Source: Ignavibacteriota bacterium
GTDB lineage: Bacteria; Bacteroidota; Ignavibacteria; Ignavibacteriales; Melioribacteraceae
NCBI GenBank assembly: GCA_002746605.1
Contig: PDPT01000040.1
Coordinates: 1 to 64,000, forward strand
Direction: 5' to 3'
DNA length: 64,000 bases
Part shown: positions 56,474 through 64,000 of the stretch, one piece after another
Layout of the letters: each line of letters opens with the position of its first letter
How positions within the stretch are numbered: position 1 is the stretch's first letter
The notes under the pieces: generated by a model
Database searches by the model: none
Told to the model about the DNA's origin: nothing
The model's input: the letters and a program-made list of their open reading frames with translations, nothing else
Made by a program: the position numbers and the translations under genes

Positions 56474-57811
56474 TCAATTTTCTTTTTTTGCGTCAATTCT
56501 GTTTGTCACAATTCTAAAAATAAACAATGCAATTGCTGCTGTTGCTGCTATGGCAACAAAGTAGTACCAAAGTATGTGAGCATCAGCATAATATGCTGCC
56601 TTTTGTGCTGCAGTAATTCCTTGTGGCAATGTTTTAGGATCAGGACAATAAACATCTAATAAATAACCTGACATAATAAATCCGATTAAAGCTGAAAAGA
56701 AAGAATGCAAATGACTGAAGCCCATATAAACTCCTTCTTCTCCTTCGGGAGCTTGTAAAGCAAAATATTCTAGAAACCTGGGTGAGATAAAACATTCGGC
56801 TAATCCTTGTATTCCAATTCCTAATATCATCATAATAGTTAAAGGATGAAGCGAAACCAAATTTAAAATATTAACTGAATCTCCGGTGATACTCTCTAAT
56901 GATTGACTCATTGACATAGCAAGTGCAGATAAAGGCATTATTGCCATACCGATAAACATTACCGTAACGGCTTTATATTTTTTAGTTAGTTGAGTAATTA
57001 GTACAACAAATATTACAACCACAAGAGGATTAACGTTCGCAAGCCATTCCGGTTTAGCTTCTTCTCCGAGTAATCTGATAACATACTTTGGCATTGTTGC
57101 ATAAAGTTGGTGTTGTATTATCCAAAAGCCAGCTACAATTAAAGTTAGAATAATTAATCTTGGTGTAGTAAAAATTTTTTTAAGAGCTGCTAAAATATCT
57201 GAAATAGATTTACTGTTCTCAACTTTCTTACTATCTATCTTAAAAACAAAAATTGCAAATAATAAAGCAAGGAAAGCCATTCCCGCAGAAAAGAAATTCA
57301 CATATTCTAATCCAATGCCTTGACGTATTGATGGAACAACAGTCTTACCACCAAAAGCTCCTATGTTTACAACCCAATAGAATAAGGAAAACCCTCGTGC
57401 TTTGTTTATATCGTTTGTCGTTTTTGCTACTGTTCCTGTAATTAGTGGTTTTATAAAAGACCCGCCAATTAAAATAACAAAAAGAAAAAATATCACTAAA
57501 ATTTTATAATGAAAAACTCCAAGGAAAAAATAACCGATAGTTAACAATGAAAACGCTAAAATTAATCCGTTCTTAAATCCTATCTTGTCACTTATTGCTC
57601 CGACAAATGGAGGGAAAAAATATAGTAATGCAGAAAAGATTCCGGCAACATATCCGGTTTCTTTATCGGTAAATCCAACAATTCTTGTTAGATATAAAGT
57701 TAATACTATAAAAAATCCATAGTATGCCGCTCTTTCGCAAAGCTCCATGAAATTTGCTAACCAAAACTCTTTTGGAAAGCTCCAGCTTTCTTTGTTCTCT
57801 GAGGATAACAT
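56474..57811 (-). CDS. POT/PTR2-like MFS transporter
   Basis: A 445-residue membrane protein with about 12 hydrophobic helices. The N-terminal ELCERAAYYGFFIVLTLYL matches the ExxERFxYYG motif of proton-dependent oligopeptide transporters. GSFIKPLITGTVA and FYWVVNIGAFGG match the second POT signature (FYxxINxG). Transport of di- or tripeptides with protons is the family expectation. The first helix motif departs slightly from consensus, so another MFS substrate is possible. AGGAG precedes the ATG. It is divergent from the ilv operon. Confidence 0.82.
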   Translation of the reverse strand: MLSSENKESWSFPKEFWLANFMELCERAAYYGFFIVLTLYLTRIVGFTDKETGYVAGIFSALLYFFPPFVGAISDKIGFKNGLILAFSLLTIGYFFLGVFHYKILVIFFLFVILIGGSFIKPLITGTVAKTTNDINKARGFSLFYWVVNIGAFGGKTVVPSIRQGIGLEYVNFFSAGMAFLALLFAIFVFKIDSKKVENSKSISDILAALKKIFTTPRLIILTLIVAGFWIIQHQLYATMPKYVIRLLGEEAKPEWLANVNPLVVVIFVVLITQLTKKYKAVTVMFIGMAIMPLSALAMSMSQSLESITGDSVNILNLVSLHPLTIMMILGIGIQGLAECFISPRFLEYFALQAPEGEEGVYMGFSHLHSFFSALIGFIMSGYLLDVYCPDPKTLPQGITAAQKAAYYADAHILWYYFVAIAATAAIALFIFRIVTNRIDAKKEN

Positions 57812-57906
57812 ATTACTCCTTATTTATTTTTTGAATATTTATACTTGAAAATGGAAGTTTTATTAAAGCATAATGCAATATAAAATAATTTTTTATTTTT
57901 TTTAAC

Positions 57907-57935
57907 TTGACAAAAAAATAAAAATGCAATAATAT
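57907..57935 (+). promoter_or_regulatory. Near-consensus promoter of the ilv operon
   Basis: TTGACA (57907-57912), a 17-base spacer and TAATAT (57930-57935) make the best sigma-70-type promoter in the window. The predicted start at about 57942 lies only a few bases before the leader ATG, so the leader may be nearly leaderless. The -10 continues as TAATATTG, which also resembles the TAnnTTTG -7 box of Bacteroidetes promoters. Confidence 0.65.
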
Positions 57936-57948
57936 TGCAAACGACAAT

Positions 57949-58098
57949 ATGAAATATTTAAAGCAACATATTACCAATCGAAACAAAGCTTTCGCAATAG
58001 ATGCGAAGAGTGTGAATATTTTAAACAACTTATCAATAGACATTACAGTCATTCTTGGAATTAGCCTTATTATTAGTCTCCTTATTATTGTGAGCTGA
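57949..58098 (+). CDS. Putative ilv leader peptide, attenuator type
   Basis: A 49-residue ORF starting MKYLKQHITN and ending TVILGISLIISLLIIVS, then TGA. In the last 17 codons, six are Ile, four Leu and two Val, the three products of the operon that starts 114 bases later. This is the pattern of ribosome-mediated attenuation: a charged-tRNA shortage stalls the ribosome in the tail and changes RNA folding downstream. The ORF is longer than classic ilv leaders (about 30 codons). No ribosome site is visible, and the predicted transcript starts only about seven bases upstream. A small hydrophobic membrane peptide is the alternative reading. The antisense frame 57813-58130 is its shadow. Confidence 0.65.
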   Translation: MKYLKQHITNRNKAFAIDAKSVNILNNLSIDITVILGISLIISLLIIVS

Positions 58099-58103
58099 GT
58101 AAG

Positions 58104-58175
58104 CCAGGTCAATCTCCAAATCATAATCAAATAAATAATAATATAATTTTTAAGATTTAGGGACTGACCTAAATC
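58104..58175 (+). promoter_or_regulatory. Competing RNA hairpins downstream of the ilv leader
   Basis: GATTTAGG (58154-58161) pairs with CCTAAATC (58168-58175) around a six-base loop. The right arm and loop of this hairpin (TGACCT, 58165-58170) can instead pair with AGGTCA (58106-58111), just after the leader stop. The two structures exclude each other, as expected of an attenuator. The late hairpin is not followed by a clear T tract, so control could be at ilvD translation instead of termination. Confidence 0.45.
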
Positions 58176-58212
58176 AAGAAAAATGTTATTGGTATAAATT
58201 TTTGAGGAAGAT

Positions 58213-59889
58213 TTGAGATCTGATACTATAAAAAAAGGTTACGATAAAGCTCCGCATAGAAGTTTATTAAAAGCTACAGGAGTTATTAAAAGTGATGATG
58301 ATTTTAACAAGCCGTTCATCGGAGTTTGTAACTCGTATATTGATTTGATACCGGGACACGTTCATTTACAAGAATTCGGTAAAGTAATTAAAGATACAAT
58401 TCGTAAAGCAGGAGGAGTTCCATTCGAGTTTAATACAATTGGTGTTGATGACGGAATTGCAATGGGGCATATAGGGATGCGTTATTCACTTGCAAGCAGA
58501 GAGTTAATTGCAGATTCTGTTGAGACCGTTACCGAGGCTCATAGATTAGACGGATTGGTTTGCATTCCAAACTGTGATAAAATCGTTCCGGGAATGTTGA
58601 TGGGGGCAATAAGAGTAAATGTTCCTACAGTATTTATTTCGGGTGGACCGATGAAGTCGGGGAAATTGAAAGATGGAACAAAAGCTGATTTGGTTTCTGT
58701 TTTTGAAGGAGTTGGCAAATATCAATCAGGAGAAATAGATGATGAAAAACTTAAGGAGCTTGAAGATTTAAGTTGTCCTACTTGCGGTTCTTGTTCAGGA
58801 ATGTTTACCGCAAATTCAATGAACTGCTTAATGGAAGCTATAGGTTTGGCTTTACCCGGCAATGGGACCGTTCTTGCAATTGATCCCAAAAGACAAAAAC
58901 TTGCTCAAGACGCAGTTGTCAAACTAATGAGTCTAATTGAGAAAAATATTAAGCCCTCCGATATTATAACAGAAGAAGCAATAAAGAATGCAATAACTTT
59001 AGATGTGGCAATGGGCGGAAGCACAAATACAATTCTGCATACACTTGCAATAGCTAACGAAGCATGTATTGAAATAGATTTAGATGACATCAATAAAATA
59101 TCAGAAGAAACTCCTAACATTTGCAAAGTAAGTCCGGCACGCCCTGATGTTCATATCGAAGATGTAGATAGAGCGGGGGGAATTTCCGCAATTCTAAATG
59201 AACTGATGACGAGAGACAATTTATTAAGTAAAAATACACTTACGGTTACAGGCAAAACTCTTGAAGAAAATGTAAAGGGATACGAAATAAAAGATTACGA
59301 TGTAATTAGAAAAATGGAAGAACCCTTTTCCCAAAGTGGTGGGTTGGTAGTTCTTTTCGGAAATCTTGCAAAGAACGGAGCGATTGTTAAATCTGCTGCA
59401 GTTGATAAAGGAATGTTAGTTCATGAAGGACCTGCTGTTATTTTTGAAGGTCAAGATGAAGCATTAGAGGGAATAAAAAATAAAAAAGTTAAAGCTGGTG
59501 ATGTGGTTGTAATAAGATACGAAGGACCTAAAGGGGGACCCGGAATGCCAGAAATGCTTGCTCCGACAAGTGCAATAATGGGTATGGGGTTAGGAAGTAA
59601 AGTTGCATTAGTAACAGACGGTAGATTTTCCGGTGGAACAAGAGGAGCTTGTATTGGGCATGTTTCTCCCGAAGCTGCAGAAAGAGGAACAATCGCAATA
59701 ATAAAAAACGGCGATGTTATTTCTATTGATATTCCAAATAAAAAATTAGAAGTAAAATTAACTGATGAAGAAATAGAGAAAAGATTAAACAATTTGCCTG
59801 AGTTCAAATCAAAAATTACAAAAGGCTATCTTGCAAAATATTCTAAATTAGTAACTTCGGCAAATACCGGAGCAATATTAAAAATTTAA
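58213..59889 (+). CDS. ilvD: Dihydroxy-acid dehydratase
   Basis: A 558-residue Fe-S enzyme that dehydrates dihydroxy acids to the 2-oxo precursors of valine and isoleucine. The cluster and substrate motifs are [26 protein letters not shown] and [20 protein letters not shown]; the C-terminal [16 protein letters not shown] is also conserved. The start is TTG, supported by the GAGGAAG ribosome site at 58204-58210 and by the family-like beginning [19 protein letters not shown]. First structural gene of the operon, under the leader region. Confidence 0.95.
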   Translation: MRSDTIKKGYDKAPHRSLLKATGVIKSDDDFNKPFIGVCNSYIDLIPGHVHLQEFGKVIKDTIRKAGGVPFEFNTIGVDDGIAMGHIGMRYSLASRELIADSVETVTEAHRLDGLVCIPNCDKIVPGMLMGAIRVNVPTVFISGGPMKSGKLKDGTKADLVSVFEGVGKYQSGEIDDEKLKELEDLSCPTCGSCSGMFTANSMNCLMEAIGLALPGNGTVLAIDPKRQKLAQDAVVKLMSLIEKNIKPSDIITEEAIKNAITLDVAMGGSTNTILHTLAIANEACIEIDLDDINKISEETPNICKVSPARPDVHIEDVDRAGGISAILNELMTRDNLLSKNTLTVTGKTLEENVKGYEIKDYDVIRKMEEPFSQSGGLVVLFGNLAKNGAIVKSAAVDKGMLVHEGPAVIFEGQDEALEGIKNKKVKAGDVVVIRYEGPKGGPGMPEMLAPTSAIMGMGLGSKVALVTDGRFSGGTRGACIGHVSPEAAERGTIAIIKNGDVISIDIPNKKLEVKLTDEEIEKRLNNLPEFKSKITKGYLAKYSKLVTSANTGAILKI

Positions 59890-59916
59890 TTAATTCAATA
59901 TATAAGGTATTACATT

Positions 59917-61635
59917 ATGAGTGAATCAAATAAACAATTAACCGGAGCTGAAATATTTTTTGAAGCTCTTAAAAAAGAAAAAGTGGAATACATTTTCGGT
60001 TATCCGGGTGGTGCGACATTAAAAATATATGAACAACTATATGATGTTGATTTCCTAAAACATATTCTTGTCCGCCATGAACAAGGTGCAACACATATGG
60101 CAAAAGGATATTCGATTGTAACAGGAAAGCCGGGAGTTGTTTTGGTAACTTCCGGACCGGGAGCCACTAATACTGTTACGGGAATTGCTGATGCTTATAT
60201 GGATTCAAATCCCTTAGTTGTTTTTACCGGACAAGTTGCAACTCACTTAATTGGTAATGATGCTTTTCAAGAAGCGGATATTGTGGGAATAACAAGACCT
60301 ATAACTAAACACAGTTTTTTAGTACGGTCAATAGAAGACCTTGCTTCTACAATTAAAAAGGCATTTTATATTGCAACAAGTGGAAGACCGGGACCCGTTG
60401 TTGTTGATTTACCAAAAGATGTTATTGCTGATTCTACAATATTTGAATACCCTTCAGAAATAGAAATTAGAGGTTATAAACCACAATATAATGGTCACCT
60501 AAATCAAATTAAGAAAGCTGCAAAAATAATTCAAAAGGCAAAGAAACCTTTATTCTATGTCGGTGGTGGAGTAATAATGTCAAATGGTAGCAAAGAACTA
60601 TATGTTCTTGCTAAAGAAACGGGTATTCCTATTGCAATGACTTTACAAGGTTTGGGGGCGTTCCCTGGTACGGATAAGCAATCCTTGGGAATGTTAGGAA
60701 TGCACGGTACCTATTGGGCAAATATGGCAATAAACGAATGTGATTGTTTGATAGCTCTTGGGGCAAGGTTTGATGACAGAGTAACCGGTAATATCGAAAC
60801 ATTTTCACCTAACTCATACAAGATACATGTAGATATAGACCCGACCGCTATTGATAAAAATGTATTGGTAGATTTACCGATTGTGGGTGATGTTAAACAT
60901 GTTATTGCTGAAATAGCTGCAGAAATAAATCAAAAACCCGAAATAGAAGAATGGTTAAAACAAATTGAAGAATGGAGAACAGAATGCCCGCTTGTTTATG
61001 AAAAAGAAGACGGTAAGTTAAGAACAGAATATGTTATTGAAAAAATTTCCGAAAAAACAAAAGGGGATGCTATTATTATAACTGATGTCGGTCAGCATCA
61101 AATGTGGGTTACACAATATTATAAATTTAATAATCCACGTTCCCATCTAACAAGCGGTGGTTTAGGAACAATGGGTTTTTCTGTTCCTGCCGCATTAGGT
61201 GCAGCATTTGCCGAAAAGAAAAGACCAATTGTTTCTATCAGTGGTGATGGCGGTTTCCAAATGAATTTGCAAGAGTTGATCACTGCCGTTTATTATAAAC
61301 TTCCCGTTAAATTTATCATTATTAATAACAGCTTTTTGGGAATGGTAAGGCAGTGGCAAGAATTATATCATGCAGAAAAATACAGCTTTACCGATTTAGG
61401 AAGCAGTAATCCTGATTTTACAAAATTAGGTGAGGCACTCGGTATAAAATCTTTTTCAACAGATAAAGTTGAAGAAGTTGACGAATTGTTAGACAAAGCA
61501 TTCAATTACAATGATGGACCAACACTAATTGAATTCAAGGTGCAAAAAGAAGATATGGTGTTTCCAATGGTTCCATCGGGTGGTTCTGTCGCAGACATTA
61601 TTGTAAAAAGATTAAATCCTAAAAAGATGGTGTAA
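59917..61635 (+). CDS. ilvB: Acetolactate synthase large (catalytic) subunit
   Basis: A 572-residue thiamine-diphosphate enzyme that condenses pyruvate with pyruvate or 2-oxobutyrate, the first common step to valine and isoleucine. The catalytic glutamate lies in LVRHEQGATHMAKGY. The central FAD-binding domain contains LGMLGMHGTYWAN and ARFDDRVTGN. The TPP/Mg site is SISGDGGFQMNLQELITA to NN. It follows ilvD by 27 bases and is followed after three bases by the small subunit. Confidence 0.95.
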   Translation: MSESNKQLTGAEIFFEALKKEKVEYIFGYPGGATLKIYEQLYDVDFLKHILVRHEQGATHMAKGYSIVTGKPGVVLVTSGPGATNTVTGIADAYMDSNPLVVFTGQVATHLIGNDAFQEADIVGITRPITKHSFLVRSIEDLASTIKKAFYIATSGRPGPVVVDLPKDVIADSTIFEYPSEIEIRGYKPQYNGHLNQIKKAAKIIQKAKKPLFYVGGGVIMSNGSKELYVLAKETGIPIAMTLQGLGAFPGTDKQSLGMLGMHGTYWANMAINECDCLIALGARFDDRVTGNIETFSPNSYKIHVDIDPTAIDKNVLVDLPIVGDVKHVIAEIAAEINQKPEIEEWLKQIEEWRTECPLVYEKEDGKLRTEYVIEKISEKTKGDAIIITDVGQHQMWVTQYYKFNNPRSHLTSGGLGTMGFSVPAALGAAFAEKKRPIVSISGDGGFQMNLQELITAVYYKLPVKFIIINNSFLGMVRQWQELYHAEKYSFTDLGSSNPDFTKLGEALGIKSFSTDKVEEVDELLDKAFNYNDGPTLIEFKVQKEDMVFPMVPSGGSVADIIVKRLNPKKMV

Positions 61636-61638
61636 AAT

Positions 61639-62145
61639 ATGAAGAGAATAATATCTGTACTTGTGGAAAATAAATTTGGTGCTTTCGATAGAGTTGCAAC
61701 AATGTTTAGCGGTAAAGGATTTAACATTCACTCAATATCTATTGGGCAAACAGAGCTCGAAGAAATTTCGAGAATGACAATTGTAACTGAAGGTGATGAT
61801 CAAATTTTGGATCAAGTAGTAAAACAATTAAATAGATTGATAGATACAATAAAGGTAGTTGATTTAACGAAAGAAGCAAAAACCATAAGAGAATTAGCAC
61901 TAATAAAAGTTAAGCACGAACGTCATTCATTGGAAGAAATAAAAAATCTATGTGATATTTTTCGAGGAAAAGTTCTAGATATAAATAATAAAACAGTTAC
62001 AATTGAGGTAACAGGTCCTCCCGAAAAAATTGAAGCTGCTGCTAATGTACTAATGCCTTTTGGAATAAAAGAAATGGCAAGATCAGGAACAGTTGCCTTA
62101 AAACGAGGTGAACCGGTTACTCTAAAAAAGAAAAAAATTAAATAA
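61639..62145 (+). CDS. ilvN: Acetolactate synthase small (regulatory) subunit
   Basis: A 168-residue regulatory subunit. The N-terminal ACT domain ([20 protein letters not shown], then [14 protein letters not shown]) normally binds valine for feedback inhibition. The C-terminal half (about 80-160) contains RELALIKV and the [18 protein letters not shown] region. It starts three bases after ilvB, so translation is coupled and stoichiometry shared. Length fits the IlvH/IlvN long type. Feedback by valine is family expectation, not visible here. Confidence 0.93.
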   Translation: MKRIISVLVENKFGAFDRVATMFSGKGFNIHSISIGQTELEEISRMTIVTEGDDQILDQVVKQLNRLIDTIKVVDLTKEAKTIRELALIKVKHERHSLEEIKNLCDIFRGKVLDINNKTVTIEVTGPPEKIEAAANVLMPFGIKEMARSGTVALKRGEPVTLKKKKIK

Positions 62146-62161
62146 AATAAATGGAGAAAAA

Positions 62162-63163
62162 ATGAAAGTCTATTACGAAAAAGATGCATCTTTAGAATTA
62201 CTAAAAAATAAAAAAATATCTATACTCGGTTACGGCAGCCAAGGGCATGCACACGCTTTAAATTTAAAGGATAGTGGTTTTGATGTAATCATCGGTTTAA
62301 GAAAAGAAAGTAAGTCTTGGAAAGAAGCCGAAGATAAAGGATTAAAAGTAACAACAGTAAGTGAAGCAGCTAAAAATACAAATGTGATAATGATACTGCT
62401 TCCCGATCAAACTCAAAAAGCAGTTTATGAAAATGAAATAGCGCCTTATTTACAAGAAGGTGATACCCTTGCTTTCGGACATGGATTTAATATTCATTAT
62501 AAATCGATAGTTCCACCTGAAAATGTAAATGTTATGATGATTGCACCAAAGGGTCCCGGGCATTTGGTAAGGAGAACTTATGAACAAGGAAACGGTGTTC
62601 CTTGTCTTGTTGCTGTGGATAATGATTATTCCGGAGACACATTAGAACTTGCACTTGCTTGGGCAAAGGGAATAGGCGGTACACGTGCGGGAGTAATTGA
62701 AACAAATTTCAAAAACGAAACGGAAACCGATTTATTTGGTGAGCAATCAGTATTATGCGGTGGTTCGGCAGAGTTGATAAAAGCAGGTTTTGAAGTTCTT
62801 GTTGAAGCCGGATACCCACCTGAGTTAGCTTATTTTGAATGTATGCACGAAATGAAATTAATTGTTGATCTTTATTATGAAGGTGGTTTATCCAGAATGA
62901 ATTACTCTGTAAGCGATACTGCCGAATACGGAGGCATGACAAGAGGGAATCGTTTAATTACTGAAAACACGAAGGTTGAAATGAGAAAAATATTAAAAGA
63001 AGTTCAAGACGGAAGTTTTGCCAAAGAGTTTATAGATGATAATGAAAATGGACAAACGAAATTAAAAGAATTAAGAAAAGAAAATACAGAACACCCTATT
63101 GAGAAAGTAGGTAATGAATTAAGAAAAATGATGTCGTGGGTTTTAAAGACTAACAAAAAATAA
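62162..63163 (+). CDS. ilvC: Ketol-acid reductoisomerase, class I
   Basis: A 333-residue enzyme that isomerises and reduces acetohydroxy acids, using Mg and NADPH. The Rossmann motif [17 protein letters not shown] and the cofactor-specificity loop [13 protein letters not shown] (Arg and Ser residues, as in NADPH-dependent enzymes) are present. The catalytic domain includes [14 protein letters not shown] and [21 protein letters not shown]. Length marks it as the short class I type. It lies 16 bases after ilvN with a TGGAG site. Confidence 0.95.
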   Translation: MKVYYEKDASLELLKNKKISILGYGSQGHAHALNLKDSGFDVIIGLRKESKSWKEAEDKGLKVTTVSEAAKNTNVIMILLPDQTQKAVYENEIAPYLQEGDTLAFGHGFNIHYKSIVPPENVNVMMIAPKGPGHLVRRTYEQGNGVPCLVAVDNDYSGDTLELALAWAKGIGGTRAGVIETNFKNETETDLFGEQSVLCGGSAELIKAGFEVLVEAGYPPELAYFECMHEMKLIVDLYYEGGLSRMNYSVSDTAEYGGMTRGNRLITENTKVEMRKILKEVQDGSFAKEFIDDNENGQTKLKELRKENTEHPIEKVGNELRKMMSWVLKTNKK

Positions 63164-63178
63164 GGGAAGGAAAAAAAT

Positions 63179-64000
63179 ATGAATTACAAAATAGCATTGT
63201 TACCGGGGGATGGAATAGGACCCGAAGTAACCAAAGCAGCAGTTAAAGTTATAGATTTTGTCGCAGAAAAATTTAATATCAAAATGGAATATAGTACATT
63301 TGATATTGGCGGTTGTTCCTACGAAAAAAATGGAACTCCGCTTGTAAAAGAAACAATGGAAGGATGCTACAACTCTGATGCAGTTTTCCTTGGAGCGGTC
63401 GGCGGACCCGATTGGGAAAAACTGCCTCATCACTTAAAACCTGAAGCTGCACTCTTAAAACTCAGAGAAAAATTAGGTCTCTTTACAAATATTCGTCCGG
63501 CAAAAATATATCCGGCTATGCTGAATAATTCAACACTGAAAAGTGAAGTTCTAAAAGGAACTGATTTTGTTGTGTTGCGAGAACTTACAGGAGGAATTTA
63601 CTTCGGTCAGCCAAGAGGAATTGAAGATAAAAAAGGCTGGAACACAATGGTTTATACAACAGAAGAAGTTGAACGTATTGCTGTTAAAGCATTTGAAATA
63701 GCTGCTAAAAGGAGTAAAGTAGTTACTTCTGTTGATAAGGCAAATGTGTTGGAAGTTTCACAGTTTTGGAGAAATGTTGTTGAGAGAGTACATAAAGACT
63801 ATTCAGGTATTAAACTAAATCATATGTATGTTGATAACGCTGCAATGCAAATAGTAAGAGATCCTAAACAATTTGATGTGATACTTACTTCTAATATTTT
63901 TGGCGATATTATCAGCGATATCTCGGGAATAATAACAGGAAGCCTGGGAATGCTTCCTTCTGCAAGCATAGGTAATAAATATACACTTTATGAACCTGTG
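63179..64000 (+). CDS. leuB: 3-isopropylmalate dehydrogenase, cut by the window end
   Basis: The first 274 codons of an enzyme that oxidises 3-isopropylmalate in leucine synthesis. The nucleotide-binding start is KIALLPGDGIGPEVTKAA; GAVGGPDWEKLP, KLREKLGLFTNIRPAK, VVLRELTGGIYFG and TSVDKANVLEVSQFW are diagnostic of LeuB rather than isocitrate dehydrogenase. The frame is open to the last base. GGAAGG lies just before ATG 63179, 15 bases after ilvC, so it belongs to the same operon. leuA and leuCD presumably lie beyond the window. Confidence 0.92.
   Translation, partial: MNYKIALLPGDGIGPEVTKAAVKVIDFVAEKFNIKMEYSTFDIGGCSYEKNGTPLVKETMEGCYNSDAVFLGAVGGPDWEKLPHHLKPEAALLKLREKLGLFTNIRPAKIYPAMLNNSTLKSEVLKGTDFVVLRELTGGIYFGQPRGIEDKKGWNTMVYTTEEVERIAVKAFEIAAKRSKVVTSVDKANVLEVSQFWRNVVERVHKDYSGIKLNHMYVDNAAMQIVRDPKQFDVILTSNIFGDIISDISGIITGSLGMLPSASIGNKYTLYEPV

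Larger units (their letters stand above)
57812..58212. other. 401-base regulatory region of the ilv operon
   Basis: Lies between the divergent transporter and ilvD. It contains a near-consensus promoter (57907-57935), a 49-codon leader ORF rich in branched-chain codons (57949-58098), competing RNA hairpins (58104-58175) and the ilvD ribosome site (58204-58210). Each is listed separately. Confidence 0.7.

Noticed and set aside
57813..58130. 105-codon minus-strand ORF before the transporter gene
   Set aside because: It is antisense to the promoter and leader ORF of the ilv operon, starts without a ribosome site and has no family features.
1..64000. tRNA, rRNA or CRISPR
   Set aside because: Reading the intergenic regions showed no tRNA T-arm pattern, no rRNA segments and no regularly spaced direct repeats.

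Overview
The window is 64 kb of AT-rich (roughly one-third GC by eye), gene-dense bacterial chromosome. Several secreted proteins end in the 'NYPNPFNPxT' type A sorting domain of the type IX secretion system (T9SS), and they sit beside PorV-like barrels and TonB-dependent receptors. That combination, with low GC and an Ignavibacterium/Melioribacter-like gene style, suggests a member of the Ignavibacteria in the Bacteroidetes/Chlorobi group. This placement is inference from protein style; there is no rRNA in the window.

Layout. (1) 1-1.65 kb: an intergenic palindromic element and a phosphosugar mutase on the minus strand. (2) 1.9-21.1 kb: the most unusual part, a tandemly repeated four-gene cell-surface module. 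Each copy runs FG-GAP/T9SS protein, TonB-dependent receptor with a carboxypeptidase-regulatory-like domain, giant secreted protein of about 1150 residues, PorV-like barrel. The two copies share upstream sequence as well as gene order. (3) 21.2-28.2 kb: a D-Ala-D-Ala dipeptidase, then a compact 2-oxoacid dehydrogenase operon (E3, LipB, fused E1 alpha-beta, two-lipoyl E2) and a lipocalin. (4) 28.4-37.9 kb: envelope and miscellaneous genes, including a thioredoxin-like protein, an N-acetylmuramoyl-L-alanine amidase, a metallophosphoesterase fused to a CBM9-like domain, a small T9SS protein, a NamZ-type muramidase lipoprotein overlapping imidazolonepropionase, a YjbQ family protein and an AmmeMemoRadiSam radical SAM enzyme. 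(5) 38-51.2 kb: pyruvate kinase, a Lon-like protease, Mfd, an IS256-type transposase remnant, Tex, an ArsC-like protein and UvrB. (6) 51.3-57.8 kb: an orphan ParA, a succinate-semialdehyde-type dehydrogenase, aconitase and a POT-like transporter. (7) 57.9-64 kb: a branched-chain amino acid operon (ilvD-ilvB-ilvN-ilvC-leuB, the last cut by the window end), preceded by a strong promoter and a 49-codon leader ORF whose tail is packed with Ile, Leu and Val codons.

How the genes work together. The duplicated module looks like two versions of one surface machine: a receptor for energised uptake, a giant calcium-binding-type exoprotein that may present ligand, and a PorV-type barrel that may deliver the T9SS-tagged partners. 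No SusD-like gene is present. The ilv leader looks like ribosome-mediated attenuation of valine, isoleucine and leucine synthesis. Recurrent GC-rich hairpins mark likely transcript ends. I see no tRNA, rRNA, CRISPR array, prophage or intact insertion sequence.
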